DNA of 64,000 nt from Pseudomonadota bacterium (GTDB taxonomy: Bacteria > Pseudomonadota > Alphaproteobacteria > JACQOE01): the NCBI GenBank assembly GCA_016202695.1, contig JACQOE010000048.1:47334-111333 (forward strand), written 5' to 3'. Under the pieces are notes generated by a model. The model made no database searches and had not been told where the DNA came from. It saw nothing but the letters and a program-made list of their open reading frames with translations. Made by a program: the position numbers and the translations under genes. Every line of letters begins with the position of its first letter. Position 1 is the stretch's first letter. Below are positions 44,148 through 52,995 of this stretch, piece after piece.

Positions 44148-45272
44148 TTAGCGCTTGCGCAGCTCGAAGCGCTTGAGGAGTCCACCCACGGTGTCGCGGA
44201 AGCCGCCGTACTCGAGCTCGGTATAGGGCAGCATCGCCGCGCCCGACCAGCCCTGGCTCCGCATCTCGATCCCCTTGGCCTGGGCGCGGAGCCGAACCTC
44301 GTCCCACGCCGGGTTGGCGAAGAAGTCGATGAAGGAGTCCGAGAACTTGCCCTGCTTGCTGACCGAGAAGCCGATGCACGAGACCACGGGCAGGCAGTAG
44401 GGGCCCGTCACCGGCGTATTCAGCGGCACCGGCATCAGCGGCATCACGTGCGAGCCGCGCGCGTCGCCGCCCACGAAGTGGGCCTTGGTGAAGGGCGAGA
44501 TCAGCTCCTCGGGTGCCGGGAATATGCCCTGGTTGCGGACGATCGCGACCGGGTCGTCCTTGCCCGTGTACTTGCCGGCGATGGAGTGCAGGCGCTCGGC
44601 CGAGATCGACACGGCCTTCTGGCCGTGGGTGCGCGAGTAGATGCTGTCGATGGCGAAGCGCTCGTTGTCGCGCAGGAGCGCGGCGATCCGGTAGGCGTCC
44701 TCGGGCGCGTCGAGCTCGATGATGCTGTCGCCGGCGCGGTTGTCCATGTCGATGATGCGGAAGCGGAAGCCCTTGATCATCTGCGGCAGCATCAGGCCGG
44801 CGCAGTACATGGGATCGGCGAAGGCAAGGTAGACCGGCAGGTTGTAGGCGCCCGGCCCGCACTTGTCGGCGGCCAGCACCATGACGGACTCGGCCGGCCG
44901 CGGGGCGGAGAGCGTGTGCTCGAACTCGATCTCGGCGACCGCCGGCCCCGCGCCCCTCACGTTGCCCGAGGGAGCGTCGGTGAGCAGGTCCTGGCCGGCG
45001 CCGTAGAGGCCGTACTCGCTCGCCACCTCGGTCGCCTTGAGGAGCGTCTTCCAGACGAACTGGTGGATGTCGGCATGGCCCTCGCCACGGGTGTGGCTCA
45101 TGAGGACGGCGATGTCGTCACCGGTGTGCGAGACGAACCCGTCGATGATCAGGCCCGACCCGATGGCGTGGGCCACCTCCTGGCGCGCGCACGCCATCAT
45201 CCGCTCGGACGGCTTGGTGTGGCCGCCGACGGAGCCCACGTCCGCCTTGATCAGAGAGAGCGTCAGCTTCAT
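44148..45272 (-). CDS. Fructose-1,6-bisphosphate aldolase/phosphatase (archaeal type, FBPA/P)
   Basis: 374 residues, full length for the bifunctional gluconeogenic enzyme that condenses two triose phosphates and removes the C1 phosphate. MKLTLSLIKADVGSVGGHTKP, SHTGDDIAVLMSH (metal Asp52/Asp53), YGAGQDLLTDAPSGNVRGAGP, ADPMYCAGLMLP, and KYTGKDDP holding the Schiff-base Lys238 and partner Tyr235 are all present. AGGAGGATGCG precedes ATG 45272; the longer frame is rejected. This class is typical of Archaea and deep-branching bacteria and unexpected here. First gene of an operon with the ComA-like and flavoprotein genes. Confidence 0.92.
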   Translation of the reverse strand: MKLTLSLIKADVGSVGGHTKPSERMMACARQEVAHAIGSGLIIDGFVSHTGDDIAVLMSHTRGEGHADIHQFVWKTLLKATEVASEYGLYGAGQDLLTDAPSGNVRGAGPAVAEIEFEHTLSAPRPAESVMVLAADKCGPGAYNLPVYLAFADPMYCAGLMLPQMIKGFRFRIIDMDNRAGDSIIELDAPEDAYRIAALLRDNERFAIDSIYSRTHGQKAVSISAERLHSIAGKYTGKDDPVAIVRNQGIFPAPEELISPFTKAHFVGGDARGSHVMPLMPVPLNTPVTGPYCLPVVSCIGFSVSKQGKFSDSFIDFFANPAWDEVRLRAQAKGIEMRSQGWSGAAMLPYTELEYGGFRDTVGGLLKRFELRKR

Positions 45273-45477
45273 CGCATCCTCCTCGTTAGACCCGGCCGAA
45301 CCCCGGCCCCGCTCGCGGGCCGAGGCGAATGTCTGAGAGGTGGGCACGCCGGACGGCGCGTCCGCAATCGCCGCAATCATACTCCCCGGGAAACCCGATT
45401 GGGCAGACGGAAAGAGGGGGAAACGGCGCGCCGCGTCGTTGCGGGGGCGGATCGGGCCGGGCGGGCGCCGGCCGCCG

Positions 45478-46548
45478 TCAGCGCCGCACCAGGGTCACGC
45501 CGTGGCCGGCGAGGCGGATCGAGACCGCCGTCCCCGCCCGGATCGGCCTGGCGACCGACCTGTCCACCACGAACAGGCTCCCGAGCGGGGACTCGACGCT
45601 GTACTCCATGTGGCTTCCCAGGTAGGCGGCCTTGCTCACGCTGCCCCGGATGTGCGCCCCGTCGGCGGCGGCGGTCGAGAGCTGGAGGGCTTCGGGCCGG
45701 ATGGCGACGCTCGCCGGCCCGGCGCCGAATCCGCGATGGGGAAGGGCAAGCTCCAACCCGCCGACGTCGACGACCGCGAACTCCCCTTCGAGGCGCCGGA
45801 TCTCGGCGGCAACCAGATTGGCGTCGCCGATGAAGTCGGCGACGAACAGGTCGGCGGGGCGCTCGTAGAGCTCGCGCGGGGTTCCCTCCTGGGCGATCGC
45901 CGCGTTCTTCATGACGATGATCCGGTCGGAGACGGCGAGCGCCTCGCCCTGGTCGTGGGTGACGTAGACCGTGGTCAGGCCGAGCCTCTGCTGCAGCTCC
46001 CGGATCTCGTCGCGCACCCGGCGGCGGAGCTTGGCGTCCAGGTTGGAGAGCGGCTCGTCGAAGAGCAAGACCTGGGGCTCGAGAACGAGCGCGCGGGCCA
46101 CCGCCACCCGCTGCTGCTGGCCGCCGGAAAGCTCGCTCGGGAGGCGGGCCTCGAACCCCTCGAGCCCGACCATGGCCAGCACCTCGCCGACCTTCGCCCG
46201 CACCCGCTCCCTGGGTTCGCCGCCCACCACCAGCCCGTAGGCGACGTTCTCGCCCACGGTCATGTGCGGGAACAGGGCATAGGACTGGAACACCATGCTC
46301 ACGTCGCGCTCGGTGGCGCTGAGCCCGGTCACGTCCCGGCCGCCGATCCGGATCGTCCCCGAGTCGGCGTGTTCGAGCCCGGCGATCAGGCGGAGCGTCG
46401 TGGTCTTGCCGCAGCCCGACGGGCCGAGGAGCGTGACCAGCGCCCCCCGCTCGATGGCGAAGGACAGCTCGCGGACCGCGCTCACCGCCCCGAAGCGCTT
46501 GCTAACGTTGCGGAACTCGACGACCGTGGCGCCGCATTCGCCGCTCAC
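45478..46548 (-). CDS. ABC transporter ATP-binding protein (AfuC/FbpC/PotA type)
   Basis: 356 residues. Walker A GPSGCGKTTTLRLI, Q-loop VFQSYALFPHMT, signature LSGGQQQRVAVARAL, Walker B VLLFDEPLSNLDAKL, H-loop THDQGEAL, and a C-terminal TOBE domain (ASVAIRPEALQLS). GTG start at 46548 inside GTGA overlapping the permease stop, with GGGGAG six bases upstream; the very long frame reading further is antisense noise. Energises import with the adjoining fused permease and binding protein. Confidence 0.92.
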   Translation of the reverse strand: MSGECGATVVEFRNVSKRFGAVSAVRELSFAIERGALVTLLGPSGCGKTTTLRLIAGLEHADSGTIRIGGRDVTGLSATERDVSMVFQSYALFPHMTVGENVAYGLVVGGEPRERVRAKVGEVLAMVGLEGFEARLPSELSGGQQQRVAVARALVLEPQVLLFDEPLSNLDAKLRRRVRDEIRELQQRLGLTTVYVTHDQGEALAVSDRIIVMKNAAIAQEGTPRELYERPADLFVADFIGDANLVAAEIRRLEGEFAVVDVGGLELALPHRGFGAGPASVAIRPEALQLSTAAADGAHIRGSVSKAAYLGSHMEYSVESPLGSLFVVDRSVARPIRAGTAVSIRLAGHGVTLVRR

Positions 46549-48746
46549 GCCGCACTCCCCCCAAGGCTCATCTCGCCCACCACCCGGCGCCCCAGCCGCC
46601 GCTCGCCGACGAACGCCTGGATCAGCAGGATGGCGACCACCATCACCAGGATAAGGACCGAGGAGTAGGAGATGGCAAGCCCGAAGTCGCCGTTCTCGAC
46701 CCGGCCGATGATGTAGGAGGTGGCCATGTCGTAGTTGGCGCTGACCAGGAAGATGACCGCGCTGATCGCGGTCATGGCGCGGACGAAGCTGAAGACCAGG
46801 GCCGCCACCATCGCCGGCTTGAGCAGCGGCAGAACCACCCTGCGCACGGTGGTGAAGGTTCCCGCCCCCAGGGTGAGCGAGGCCTCGTCCAAGGACCGGT
46901 CGAGCTGGCTCATGGCGGCGATGCCGGCCCTGAGCCCGACCGGCATGTTGCGGAAGATGAAACAGATCACCAGGATCACGCCGGTGCCGGTGATCTCGAT
47001 CGGGGGCACGTTGAAGGCGAGGATGTAGCTCACGCCGATCACGGTGCCGGGGATCGCAAAGCTCAGCATGGTGCCGAACTCGAACGCCCCCTTGCCGGCG
47101 AAGCGCTGGCGGACCAGCACGTAGGCGGTGAGCATGCCGACCGCGGCGGTGAGCGGGGCGGAGACGGCGGAAATCCAGAGCGTGATCCAGAACGAGTTCC
47201 ACGCCGCCCCGCTCCACAGGATGCCGTGCTGGGTGAACTCGACCGAGAACGCCTCGATGTAGTGGCGCAGCGTGAGCGTGTGCTTGAGGCCCCAGAGCTC
47301 GACGAAGCCGCCGAACATGATCATGCCGTAGATGACGGCGGTGAGCGCCGCCCAGGGGACGGCGAGCCCGTAGGCGAGCCAGGTGAGGCGCTCCGGCAGG
47401 CGCGCGTGCACGCCCGAGTCGCCCTTGCCGGTGAGGGTCACGTAGGTGCGCCGCCCCAGCCAGCGGCGCTGGGCGTAGAAGGCGGAGAGGGTGAAGGCGA
47501 GCAGCACGATCGAGAGCACGGCGGCACGGCCCTGGTCGTGCTGGGCGCCGACGATGGCAAAGAAGATCTCGGTGGCGAGCACGTCGAAGTTGCCGCCCAG
47601 CACCATCGGATTGCCGAAGTCGGCGAGGCTCTCGATGAAGCCGAGCAGGAACGCGTTGGCGAGCCCCGGGCGCATCAGCGGCAGCGACACCGTGGTGAAG
47701 ACCCGCCAGCGGTCGGCGCGCAACGTCTGCGCCGCCTCCTCCATCGCCGGGCTCACCCCCTCGGCGACCCCGATCAAGACCAGGAAGGCGATCGGGGTGA
47801 AGGCCAGCATCTGCGCGAACCACACCCCGGGAAGGCCGTAGACCCAGCGCGAGGGCGGGATGCCGATGGCCCAGTCCAGGAAGGTGGTGATCGCGCCCGA
47901 GCGCCCGAAGAGCAGGATCACCGCCAGGCCGATCACGAAGGGCGGGGTGATGATCGGCAGGACGGTGAGGATGCGCAACGTGCGCTTGGCGCGAAAGCCG
48001 GTGCGCGTCACCACCAGCGCGAAGGCGAGGCCGAGGATCGTGGTCCCGAGGCCGGTCAGCACCGCCAGCACGAGCGAGTTCCAGGCCACGCCGCAGGTGA
48101 GGCTGCCGGCGAAGCAGTCGAGGCCCCAGACGCTGTGATGGAGGAGCTTGGCCAGGAAGAGCGCGGGGGCGAAATGGCCGGCGTTGTCCTGAACCGCGCT
48201 CACCAGCACCCGGCTGATGGGCCAGAAGATGAAGAGGACCACGAGCGTGACGATGAGCGCGATCGAGCCGACGACGAAGGCGTCGCCGCCGACGAGGCCG
48301 CGTGCGGCAAGGCCGTGCGAGAACAGGAACAGAAAGGCGGCGAGAACGAGCAGCGCGCCGTAGCCCATGCCGAACTGACGGTCGGCAAGGGGCCCGAACA
48401 GGGCTTCGAAGGAGTCCCACGACCAGCCGTTGAGGCCGATGGCGAAGCCCTGCAGCAGGGTGTAGCCGAAGCCGAGCGCCCCCGCCGCCACGAGGACCGC
48501 GGCCAGGCGGGGATCGCTCCGCTCGGCGCGGAGCACCAGGACCGGCGCAAGCAGCGGAAGCGCGATGGGAAGGAGCCAGATGCGGCCCTGCGTCAGGCCC
48601 GCGAGCAGGCCCGGCGCCGAGGCGAGCTCGGCCGGGTAACCAGAAAACCAGTCGAACCCCCAGAAGCCGCCGTCTATGGCGTACCAGGGGAGGAGGGCGT
48701 AGCCCACCCACCCCACGGCGAGCCATAGAGCGGCGGTCCGGGTCAT
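46545..48746 (-). CDS. ABC transporter permease, two-domain fused (AfuB/FbpB type)
   Basis: 733 residues with two homologous permease halves. Hydrophobic segments at 1-175 are an extra N-terminal membrane region. The first half has the EAA loop EEAAQTLRADRWRVFTTVSLPLMRPGL and the second has DEASLTLGAGTFTTVRRVVLPLLKPAM. Fused permeases of this form belong to the iron(III)/hexose-phosphate/2-aminoethylphosphonate transporter group. ATG 48746; co-directional with the binding-protein gene (242-bp gap containing a palindromic repeat) and overlapping the ATPase gene. Confidence 0.92.
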   Translation of the reverse strand: MTRTAALWLAVGWVGYALLPWYAIDGGFWGFDWFSGYPAELASAPGLLAGLTQGRIWLLPIALPLLAPVLVLRAERSDPRLAAVLVAAGALGFGYTLLQGFAIGLNGWSWDSFEALFGPLADRQFGMGYGALLVLAAFLFLFSHGLAARGLVGGDAFVVGSIALIVTLVVLFIFWPISRVLVSAVQDNAGHFAPALFLAKLLHHSVWGLDCFAGSLTCGVAWNSLVLAVLTGLGTTILGLAFALVVTRTGFRAKRTLRILTVLPIITPPFVIGLAVILLFGRSGAITTFLDWAIGIPPSRWVYGLPGVWFAQMLAFTPIAFLVLIGVAEGVSPAMEEAAQTLRADRWRVFTTVSLPLMRPGLANAFLLGFIESLADFGNPMVLGGNFDVLATEIFFAIVGAQHDQGRAAVLSIVLLAFTLSAFYAQRRWLGRRTYVTLTGKGDSGVHARLPERLTWLAYGLAVPWAALTAVIYGMIMFGGFVELWGLKHTLTLRHYIEAFSVEFTQHGILWSGAAWNSFWITLWISAVSAPLTAAVGMLTAYVLVRQRFAGKGAFEFGTMLSFAIPGTVIGVSYILAFNVPPIEITGTGVILVICFIFRNMPVGLRAGIAAMSQLDRSLDEASLTLGAGTFTTVRRVVLPLLKPAMVAALVFSFVRAMTAISAVIFLVSANYDMATSYIIGRVENGDFGLAISYSSVLILVMVVAILLIQAFVGERRLGRRVVGEMSLGGSAA

Positions 48747-48824
48747 GGCCTCCCGCCCCGGAGGGCGGCGCTAGCGGATCGGCGCCATCGGACGATACCC
48801 GCCGGCCGCGTCATGGCTCCCCGC

Positions 48825-48942
48825 GTCACCCCGGGCAAGCCGCGCTTGGGCGCGGCGCGACCCGGGGTCCACCCGCTGTCGCGGGGGTCGGCCCGCGGAC
48901 CGAGCCTGGACCCCGGCTCTCGCTTCGCTCGGCCGGGGTGAC
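48825..48942. repeat. Palindromic intergenic repeat (CCCCGG-type)
   Basis: Outer arms GTCACCCCGG (48825-48834) and CCGGGGTGAC (48933-48942); inner arms CCCGGGGTCCA (48861-48871) and TGGACCCCGG (48907-48916). This is the mosaic intergenic repeat commonly seen in Alphaproteobacteria. It lies between the binding-protein and permease genes, where it may set the expression ratio by stabilising the upstream transcript. Confidence 0.7.
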
Positions 48943-48988
48943 GATCGAGCGGAACATGGGACTCGTTCGTCGGCGCCGATCCTCTCGC

Positions 48989-50029
48989 TCACTGCGGCAG
49001 CGGCTTGACCTCGGTGTCCCACTTCGACAGCAGGCGCTTGCGCTCGGCCGAGGAGCCGTATTTCTTGAAGTCGTAGTTGATCAGCTTGATCTGATCCATC
49101 TTCGGCGCCTGCGGCGGCGGCACCGCGTCGCGGTTCGACGGCACCTGGTAGGCCTGCGCCTTGGCGGCCAGTTCCTGCGCCTCCTTGGTCAGCGCCCAGT
49201 CGTACCACCGCTTGGCGCTGTCCAGGTTGCGGGCGCCCTTGATGATGCTCATCGAGCCGATCTCGTAGCCGGTGCCTTCGCACGGGGCCACCGCCTTCAC
49301 CGGGAAGCCCTCGACGATGGTGGTGACCACGTCGTGCAGGAAGGTGATGCCGACCGCGGTCTCGCCGCGCGCCGCCGCCTTGATCGGGGCCGAGCCGGAC
49401 TTGGTGTACTGGTTGATGTTCTTGTGCAGCGCCTTCAGATAGTCGAATCCCTTGGCCTCGCCGAACATCTGCACCATGGTGGCGAGCGTCGTGTAGGAGG
49501 TGCCCGACGAATTGGGATTCGCGATCTGCACCTCGCCCTTGTAGACGGGCTTGGCGAGGTCGGCCCAGCACTTCGGCTCGGGCAGTCCCTTCTGCTTGAG
49601 CACGTCGGCGCTGTAGCCGAAGCCGAGCGCGCCCATGTAGACGCCGACCGTGCGGTAGCCGGCATCCCGGGCCTGCTCCTGCGCCCAGGGATGGAGCTTC
49701 TCCAGCATCGGCGACTTGTACTCCAGGGACAGCCCCTCCTCGGCCGCCTGCAGATGCGGATCGCCGGTCCCGCCCCACCAGACGTCGCCCTTCGGGTTCG
49801 CGGCCTCGGCCTTGACCTGGGCGAAGGTTTCGCCGGAGCTCTTGCGAGTCATCGCCACCTTGATCCCGGTCGCCTTCTCGAACTCCCGGATCATGATCTC
49901 GCACCACTCGATCTGCGGACTGCAATAGAGGGTGAGCTGTCCCGCCGCCTGTGCGTCGCGGGGCAGGGCGGCGAGGGCGAGCACGGCCCCCGCGGCAATC
50001 GACATCGAGCTCAGCAGGTATCGTCTCAT
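48989..50029 (-). CDS. ABC transporter periplasmic binding protein (AfuA/FbpA-like)
   Basis: 346 residues; leader MRRYLLSSMSIAAGAVLALA...DAQA, then LTLYCSPQIEWCEIMIREFEKATGIKV, SSGETFAQVKAEAANPKGDVWWGGTGDPHLQAAEEG, and NPNSSGTSYTTLATMVQMFG. The DVWxGGTxDPHxQA motif recalls AfuA, which binds hexose-phosphates rather than iron, and the tyrosine pair used for ferric iron in FbpA is not obvious. First gene of a binding protein-permease-ATPase operon, divergent from an inositol-monophosphatase gene. GGGGAG lies about 10 bases before ATG 50029. Confidence 0.87.
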   Translation of the reverse strand: MRRYLLSSMSIAAGAVLALAALPRDAQAAGQLTLYCSPQIEWCEIMIREFEKATGIKVAMTRKSSGETFAQVKAEAANPKGDVWWGGTGDPHLQAAEEGLSLEYKSPMLEKLHPWAQEQARDAGYRTVGVYMGALGFGYSADVLKQKGLPEPKCWADLAKPVYKGEVQIANPNSSGTSYTTLATMVQMFGEAKGFDYLKALHKNINQYTKSGSAPIKAAARGETAVGITFLHDVVTTIVEGFPVKAVAPCEGTGYEIGSMSIIKGARNLDSAKRWYDWALTKEAQELAAKAQAYQVPSNRDAVPPPQAPKMDQIKLINYDFKKYGSSAERKRLLSKWDTEVKPLPQ

Positions 50030-50176
50030 CGTCGTCGTCTCCCCTTCACGGTTGCGCGCTCCGCGGGCCGGCTTCCGGCCCGTACTGCCCTCGGCGAGCC
50101 TCGCGCTATTGTAGCGCGAATCCTAACATAGGAGGCGAAGGCGCCGTAATATTTCTTTTGCTTCCGTGCAGCGGAC

Positions 50177-50190
50177 GGCATATTTATTCC
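50177..50190. promoter_or_regulatory. AT-rich motif upstream of the IMPase gene
   Basis: GGCATATTTATTCC has GG/CC ends and an ATATTT core like the motifs upstream of the RpiR gene and of iolG/iolB. A regulatory link is only a suggestion. Confidence 0.25.
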
Positions 50191-50257
50191 ATCGTTCGCG
50201 CGCCTTCGTGCCATCGGCCGGCGCCGGCCACCAGCGGCCCTGGAGGAGGCCTCGGCA

Positions 50258-51073
50258 ATGACCCAGTCGGACGACGCAAGGCTTCGCTACCTCGCCGCCC
50301 AGGCGGTCGCGCGGGAGGCGGGCAAGCTCGCGCTTCGCCACTTCCGCGCCCGAGACCGCCTGGCGATCGAGCACAAGGGGGTGCAGGACCTGGTCAGCGA
50401 CGCCGACCGCGAGGTCGAGGACCTGATCGGCGGCAGCCTGGGGGCGGCGTTCCCCGGCGATTCGTTCTTCGGCGAGGAGCGGGGGGCGGGGCCGCATCCG
50501 CTCCGTGCCGACCGGCTGTGGGTGATCGATCCCATCGACGGCACCGCCAACTTCCTGAGGGGACTGCCGCAGTGGGCGGTCTCGATCGCCTTCGTGCTCG
50601 GGGGCGAGGTGGAGATCGGGGTGATCTACGATCCGGTGGCCGACGAGCTGTTCGCCGCCCGCCGCGGCGGGGGGGCCGTGCGCGACGGCGCCCCGATCCG
50701 GGTGAGCGGCTGCGCCGACCTCACCCGGGCGACGGTCGGCATCGGCTTCTCGTACCGGCGGCCGGCGGCCGCCCACGTGGCGGCGGTCTCCGCCTCGCTG
50801 CACGGCCACTGCGAGTACCGGCGCACCGGGGCCGGCGCCCTCGGCATCGCCCAGGTCGCCGACGGGCGCGTCGACGCCTACTGGGAGGCGCACATGAACG
50901 CCTGGGACGCGCTCGCCGGGGTGATCCTGGTGCGCGAGGCGGGCGGCTGGACCAACGACTTCCTCGCCGGCGACGGGCTCGCCGCCGGCAACGCCGTCCT
51001 CGCCTGCACCCCGGCGCTCAAGGACCCCTTGATGGCGACGCTCGGCCTGCCGTCGAGCGCGCCTCAGTCGTAG
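50258..51073 (+). CDS. Inositol monophosphatase family protein
   Basis: 271 residues. Metal-binding motifs: GEERG (first Glu pair), LWVIDPIDGTANFLRGLPQWAVSIAF, and MNAWDALAGVILVREAGG. Dephosphorylates inositol-1-phosphate or related sugar/histidinol phosphates. GGAGGAGGCC precedes ATG 50258. Divergent from an AfuABC-like importer and next to an iol cluster, so it may release free myo-inositol from an imported phosphate. Its 3' end overlaps the convergent SDR gene by 10 bp. Confidence 0.88.
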   Translation: MTQSDDARLRYLAAQAVAREAGKLALRHFRARDRLAIEHKGVQDLVSDADREVEDLIGGSLGAAFPGDSFFGEERGAGPHPLRADRLWVIDPIDGTANFLRGLPQWAVSIAFVLGGEVEIGVIYDPVADELFAARRGGGAVRDGAPIRVSGCADLTRATVGIGFSYRRPAAAHVAAVSASLHGHCEYRRTGAGALGIAQVADGRVDAYWEAHMNAWDALAGVILVREAGGWTNDFLAGDGLAAGNAVLACTPALKDPLMATLGLPSSAPQS

Positions 51074-51852
51074 GCGCCGATCACGTTCTGGTCGTAGTCG
51101 ATCAGGGCGCCGGTCATCAGGCCGGAGTCGGGGCCGAGCAGGAAGAGGCACAGGCGGGCGATGTCGTCGGGCTTGATCAGGCGGCCGAAGGGCTGGGCGG
51201 CCTCGGCCCGCGCGAGCCAGTCGGCGGGCTTGCCCTCGGCCATCTGCACCAGGTGCTCGTTGGGGGTGTCGGCCCAGCCCATGTTGATGCCGTTCACCCG
51301 GATGCGGTCGCCGCGCAGCGCGTGGGCGACGTTCTTGGTCAGCACCGCCAGCGCCCCCTTGGAGGCCGAGTAGGCGGTGAGGAACGGCTGCCCGCCGTGG
51401 CTCGACATGGTGATGATGTTGACGATGCTGCCGGCGATCTTCGCCCGCTTCATCGCCTTTACCGCGTCCTGGGTGAGCAGGAAGGGGGCGCGCACGTTGA
51501 CCGCGAAGATCCGGTCCCAGAGCTCGGGAGGGGTGGACTCGATGGTGCCGCGGTCGGTGACGCCGGCGGCGTTGACCAGGCCGTCGACGCGTCCGAACCG
51601 GCGCTCGCAGGCGGGCACGACGGCCCGGCAGTCCTCGACCCGGGCGAGGTCGGCGGCGACGACCAGCGCCGCCGCCCCCGCGGCCGCGATCTCGGCCGCG
51701 ACCGCCGCGCCCGTGCCGCGGGTGCGCCCGCAGATGGCCACCCCCACCGCCCCGGCCCGGGCGAGGGCCAGCGCCGCGGCGGCGCCGATGCCTTGGGTTC
51801 CGCCGGTGACCACGTAGGCGCGCCCGGTAAAGCCGTTCGGGTTATCGCTCAT
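51064..51852 (-). CDS. Short-chain dehydrogenase/reductase
   Basis: 262 residues. VTGGTQGIGAAAALALA nucleotide-binding motif, CGRTRG (an Arg after the second strand, favouring NADP), VNAAG, catalytic Ser in TMSSHGG, Tyr-Lys in AYSASKG, C-terminal MTGALIDYDQNVIGAYD. Relatives with this ending occur with inositol and sugar-acid catabolism, acting on a polyol or keto-sugar. Convergent with the IMPase gene (10-bp overlap) and divergent from the RpiR gene, sharing its promoter gap. Confidence 0.88.
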   Translation of the reverse strand: MSDNPNGFTGRAYVVTGGTQGIGAAAALALARAGAVGVAICGRTRGTGAAVAAEIAAAGAAALVVAADLARVEDCRAVVPACERRFGRVDGLVNAAGVTDRGTIESTPPELWDRIFAVNVRAPFLLTQDAVKAMKRAKIAGSIVNIITMSSHGGQPFLTAYSASKGALAVLTKNVAHALRGDRIRVNGINMGWADTPNEHLVQMAEGKPADWLARAEAAQPFGRLIKPDDIARLCLFLLGPDSGLMTGALIDYDQNVIGAYD

Positions 51853-51963
51853 CGGTCCTTCTCCCCGCCTCGTCTCGTCTCCGCCGCCCCGCCGCCGAGG
51901 CGACGGGCGGCATCCCGTCCGTCATCTACGTTCGATTGCCCTTGTCATCCGCAAGATAATTCA

Positions 51964-51976
51964 AGGATATTTTCCT
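51964..51976. promoter_or_regulatory. Candidate RpiR operator between the SDR and RpiR genes
   Basis: AGGA-TATTT-TCCT, a perfect short dyad in an AT-rich patch of the 194-bp divergent gap. The core GGATATTTTCC is close to GGAATATTTTTTTC in the iolG/iolB promoter region, consistent with one regulator binding both. Confidence 0.45.
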
Positions 51977-52046
51977 GTCGTCCCGGCGACCGGAGCGCGT
52001 TGAAGCCCAGCGCGCGCTGGCGGGCGGGGGCTGGGGAGGAGGCGAG

Positions 52047-52988
52047 ATGACAGCGAAGCGTTCGGGTGCCGGGCGGCGCAGGAGTATGGCGCGGACGCCC
52101 GGCGCGGCCGGCGCGGCACCTGCGGGGGGCGTCGCTCCCTTGCCTCCCAGGGACTACGAGTCGCTCCTCCGCGCGGTCTCGGCGAGCTACGAGGGGTTCA
52201 GCCGGCGGCTGAAGCAGATCGCCCGCTTCGCCCTCGACCATCCCAACGACATGGCCCTCGATACCATCGCCGTCATCGCCCGCCGGGCCGAGGTGCAGCC
52301 CTCCAGCCTCATCCGCTTCGCCAAGGCGCTCGGTTACGACGGCTTCACCGACATGCAGCGCGTCTACCGCCAGCGCCTGACCGAAACCAAGCCGAGCTAC
52401 AGCCAGCGAATCCAGGCGCTCAGGCGCGAGGGCGAGGACCTTTCCAACCCGCTCCTCGTGCTCGACCGCTTCGCCGCCGCCAACATCGCCGCGCTTGAGC
52501 ACCTGCGCGAGGAAATCTCGCCGCCGTCCCTCGAACAGGCGCTGGGAATCCTGGAGAAGGCCGAGTCCATCCACCTCCTCGCCTACCGTCGGGCGTTCCC
52601 CGTCGCCTCCTACCTCTTCTATGCGCTCAACCATCTCGACTGCCGGGCCTTCCTGCTCGATGCGGTGGGCGGGATGCTGCGTGAGCAGGTACGCTGGATC
52701 GGCGACAAGGACGCCCTGATCGCGGTCAGTTACCCGGACTACTCGCCCGAGGTCGTCGAGGTGGCCGGCGATACCTACCGGCGCGGCATCCCGGTGATCG
52801 CCATCACCGACCGGGCGCTGAGCCCGCTCGTGCAGTGTTCGAGCGTCTGCTTCCAGATCGCCGATGCGGCGGTGCACGACTTCCGCTCCCTGGGATCGTC
52901 GCTCTGCCTGGCCCAGACCCTGGTGGTGGCGCTCGGCTATCGACTGGAGACGCGCGGCCAGCGTCGGCCCGCCCCGCGAGGCCCTTGA
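52047..52988 (+). CDS. RpiR-family regulator (probable IolR) with SIS domain
   Basis: 313 residues: a Gly/Ala/Pro-rich N-terminal extension of about 35, an RpiR helix-turn-helix domain (YEGFSRRLKQIARFALDHPNDMALDTIAVIARRAEVQPSSLIRFAKALGYDGFTDMQRVYR) and a C-terminal SIS sugar-phosphate domain (SIHLLAYRRAFPVASYLFYAL, DALIAVSYPDYSPEVVEVAG). RpiR-type IolR proteins repress inositol genes in rhizobia and respond to a phosphorylated intermediate. GGGGAGGAGGCGAG before ATG 52047. Convergent with iolG, next to the iol genes it likely controls. Confidence 0.88.
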   Translation: MTAKRSGAGRRRSMARTPGAAGAAPAGGVAPLPPRDYESLLRAVSASYEGFSRRLKQIARFALDHPNDMALDTIAVIARRAEVQPSSLIRFAKALGYDGFTDMQRVYRQRLTETKPSYSQRIQALRREGEDLSNPLLVLDRFAAANIAALEHLREEISPPSLEQALGILEKAESIHLLAYRRAFPVASYLFYALNHLDCRAFLLDAVGGMLREQVRWIGDKDALIAVSYPDYSPEVVEVAGDTYRRGIPVIAITDRALSPLVQCSSVCFQIADAAVHDFRSLGSSLCLAQTLVVALGYRLETRGQRRPAPRGP

Positions 52989-52995
52989 GCCGGGC

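Noticed and set aside
43177..44862. N-terminal extension of the flavoprotein to a 1143-residue fusion
   Set aside because: The extension is an arginine-rich off-frame reading of the ComA-like and FBPA/P genes; the flavoprotein starts at the TTG in the TTGA overlap.
46549..48726. ABC ATPase extended to 1082 residues
   Set aside because: Off-frame reading of the permease gene; the ATPase begins at the GTG that overlaps the permease stop.
48989..50029. Calling the binding protein a ferric-iron FbpA
   Set aside because: The DVWxGGTxDPH motif is nearer to the hexose-phosphate-binding AfuA group and no clear iron-binding tyrosine pair was seen.
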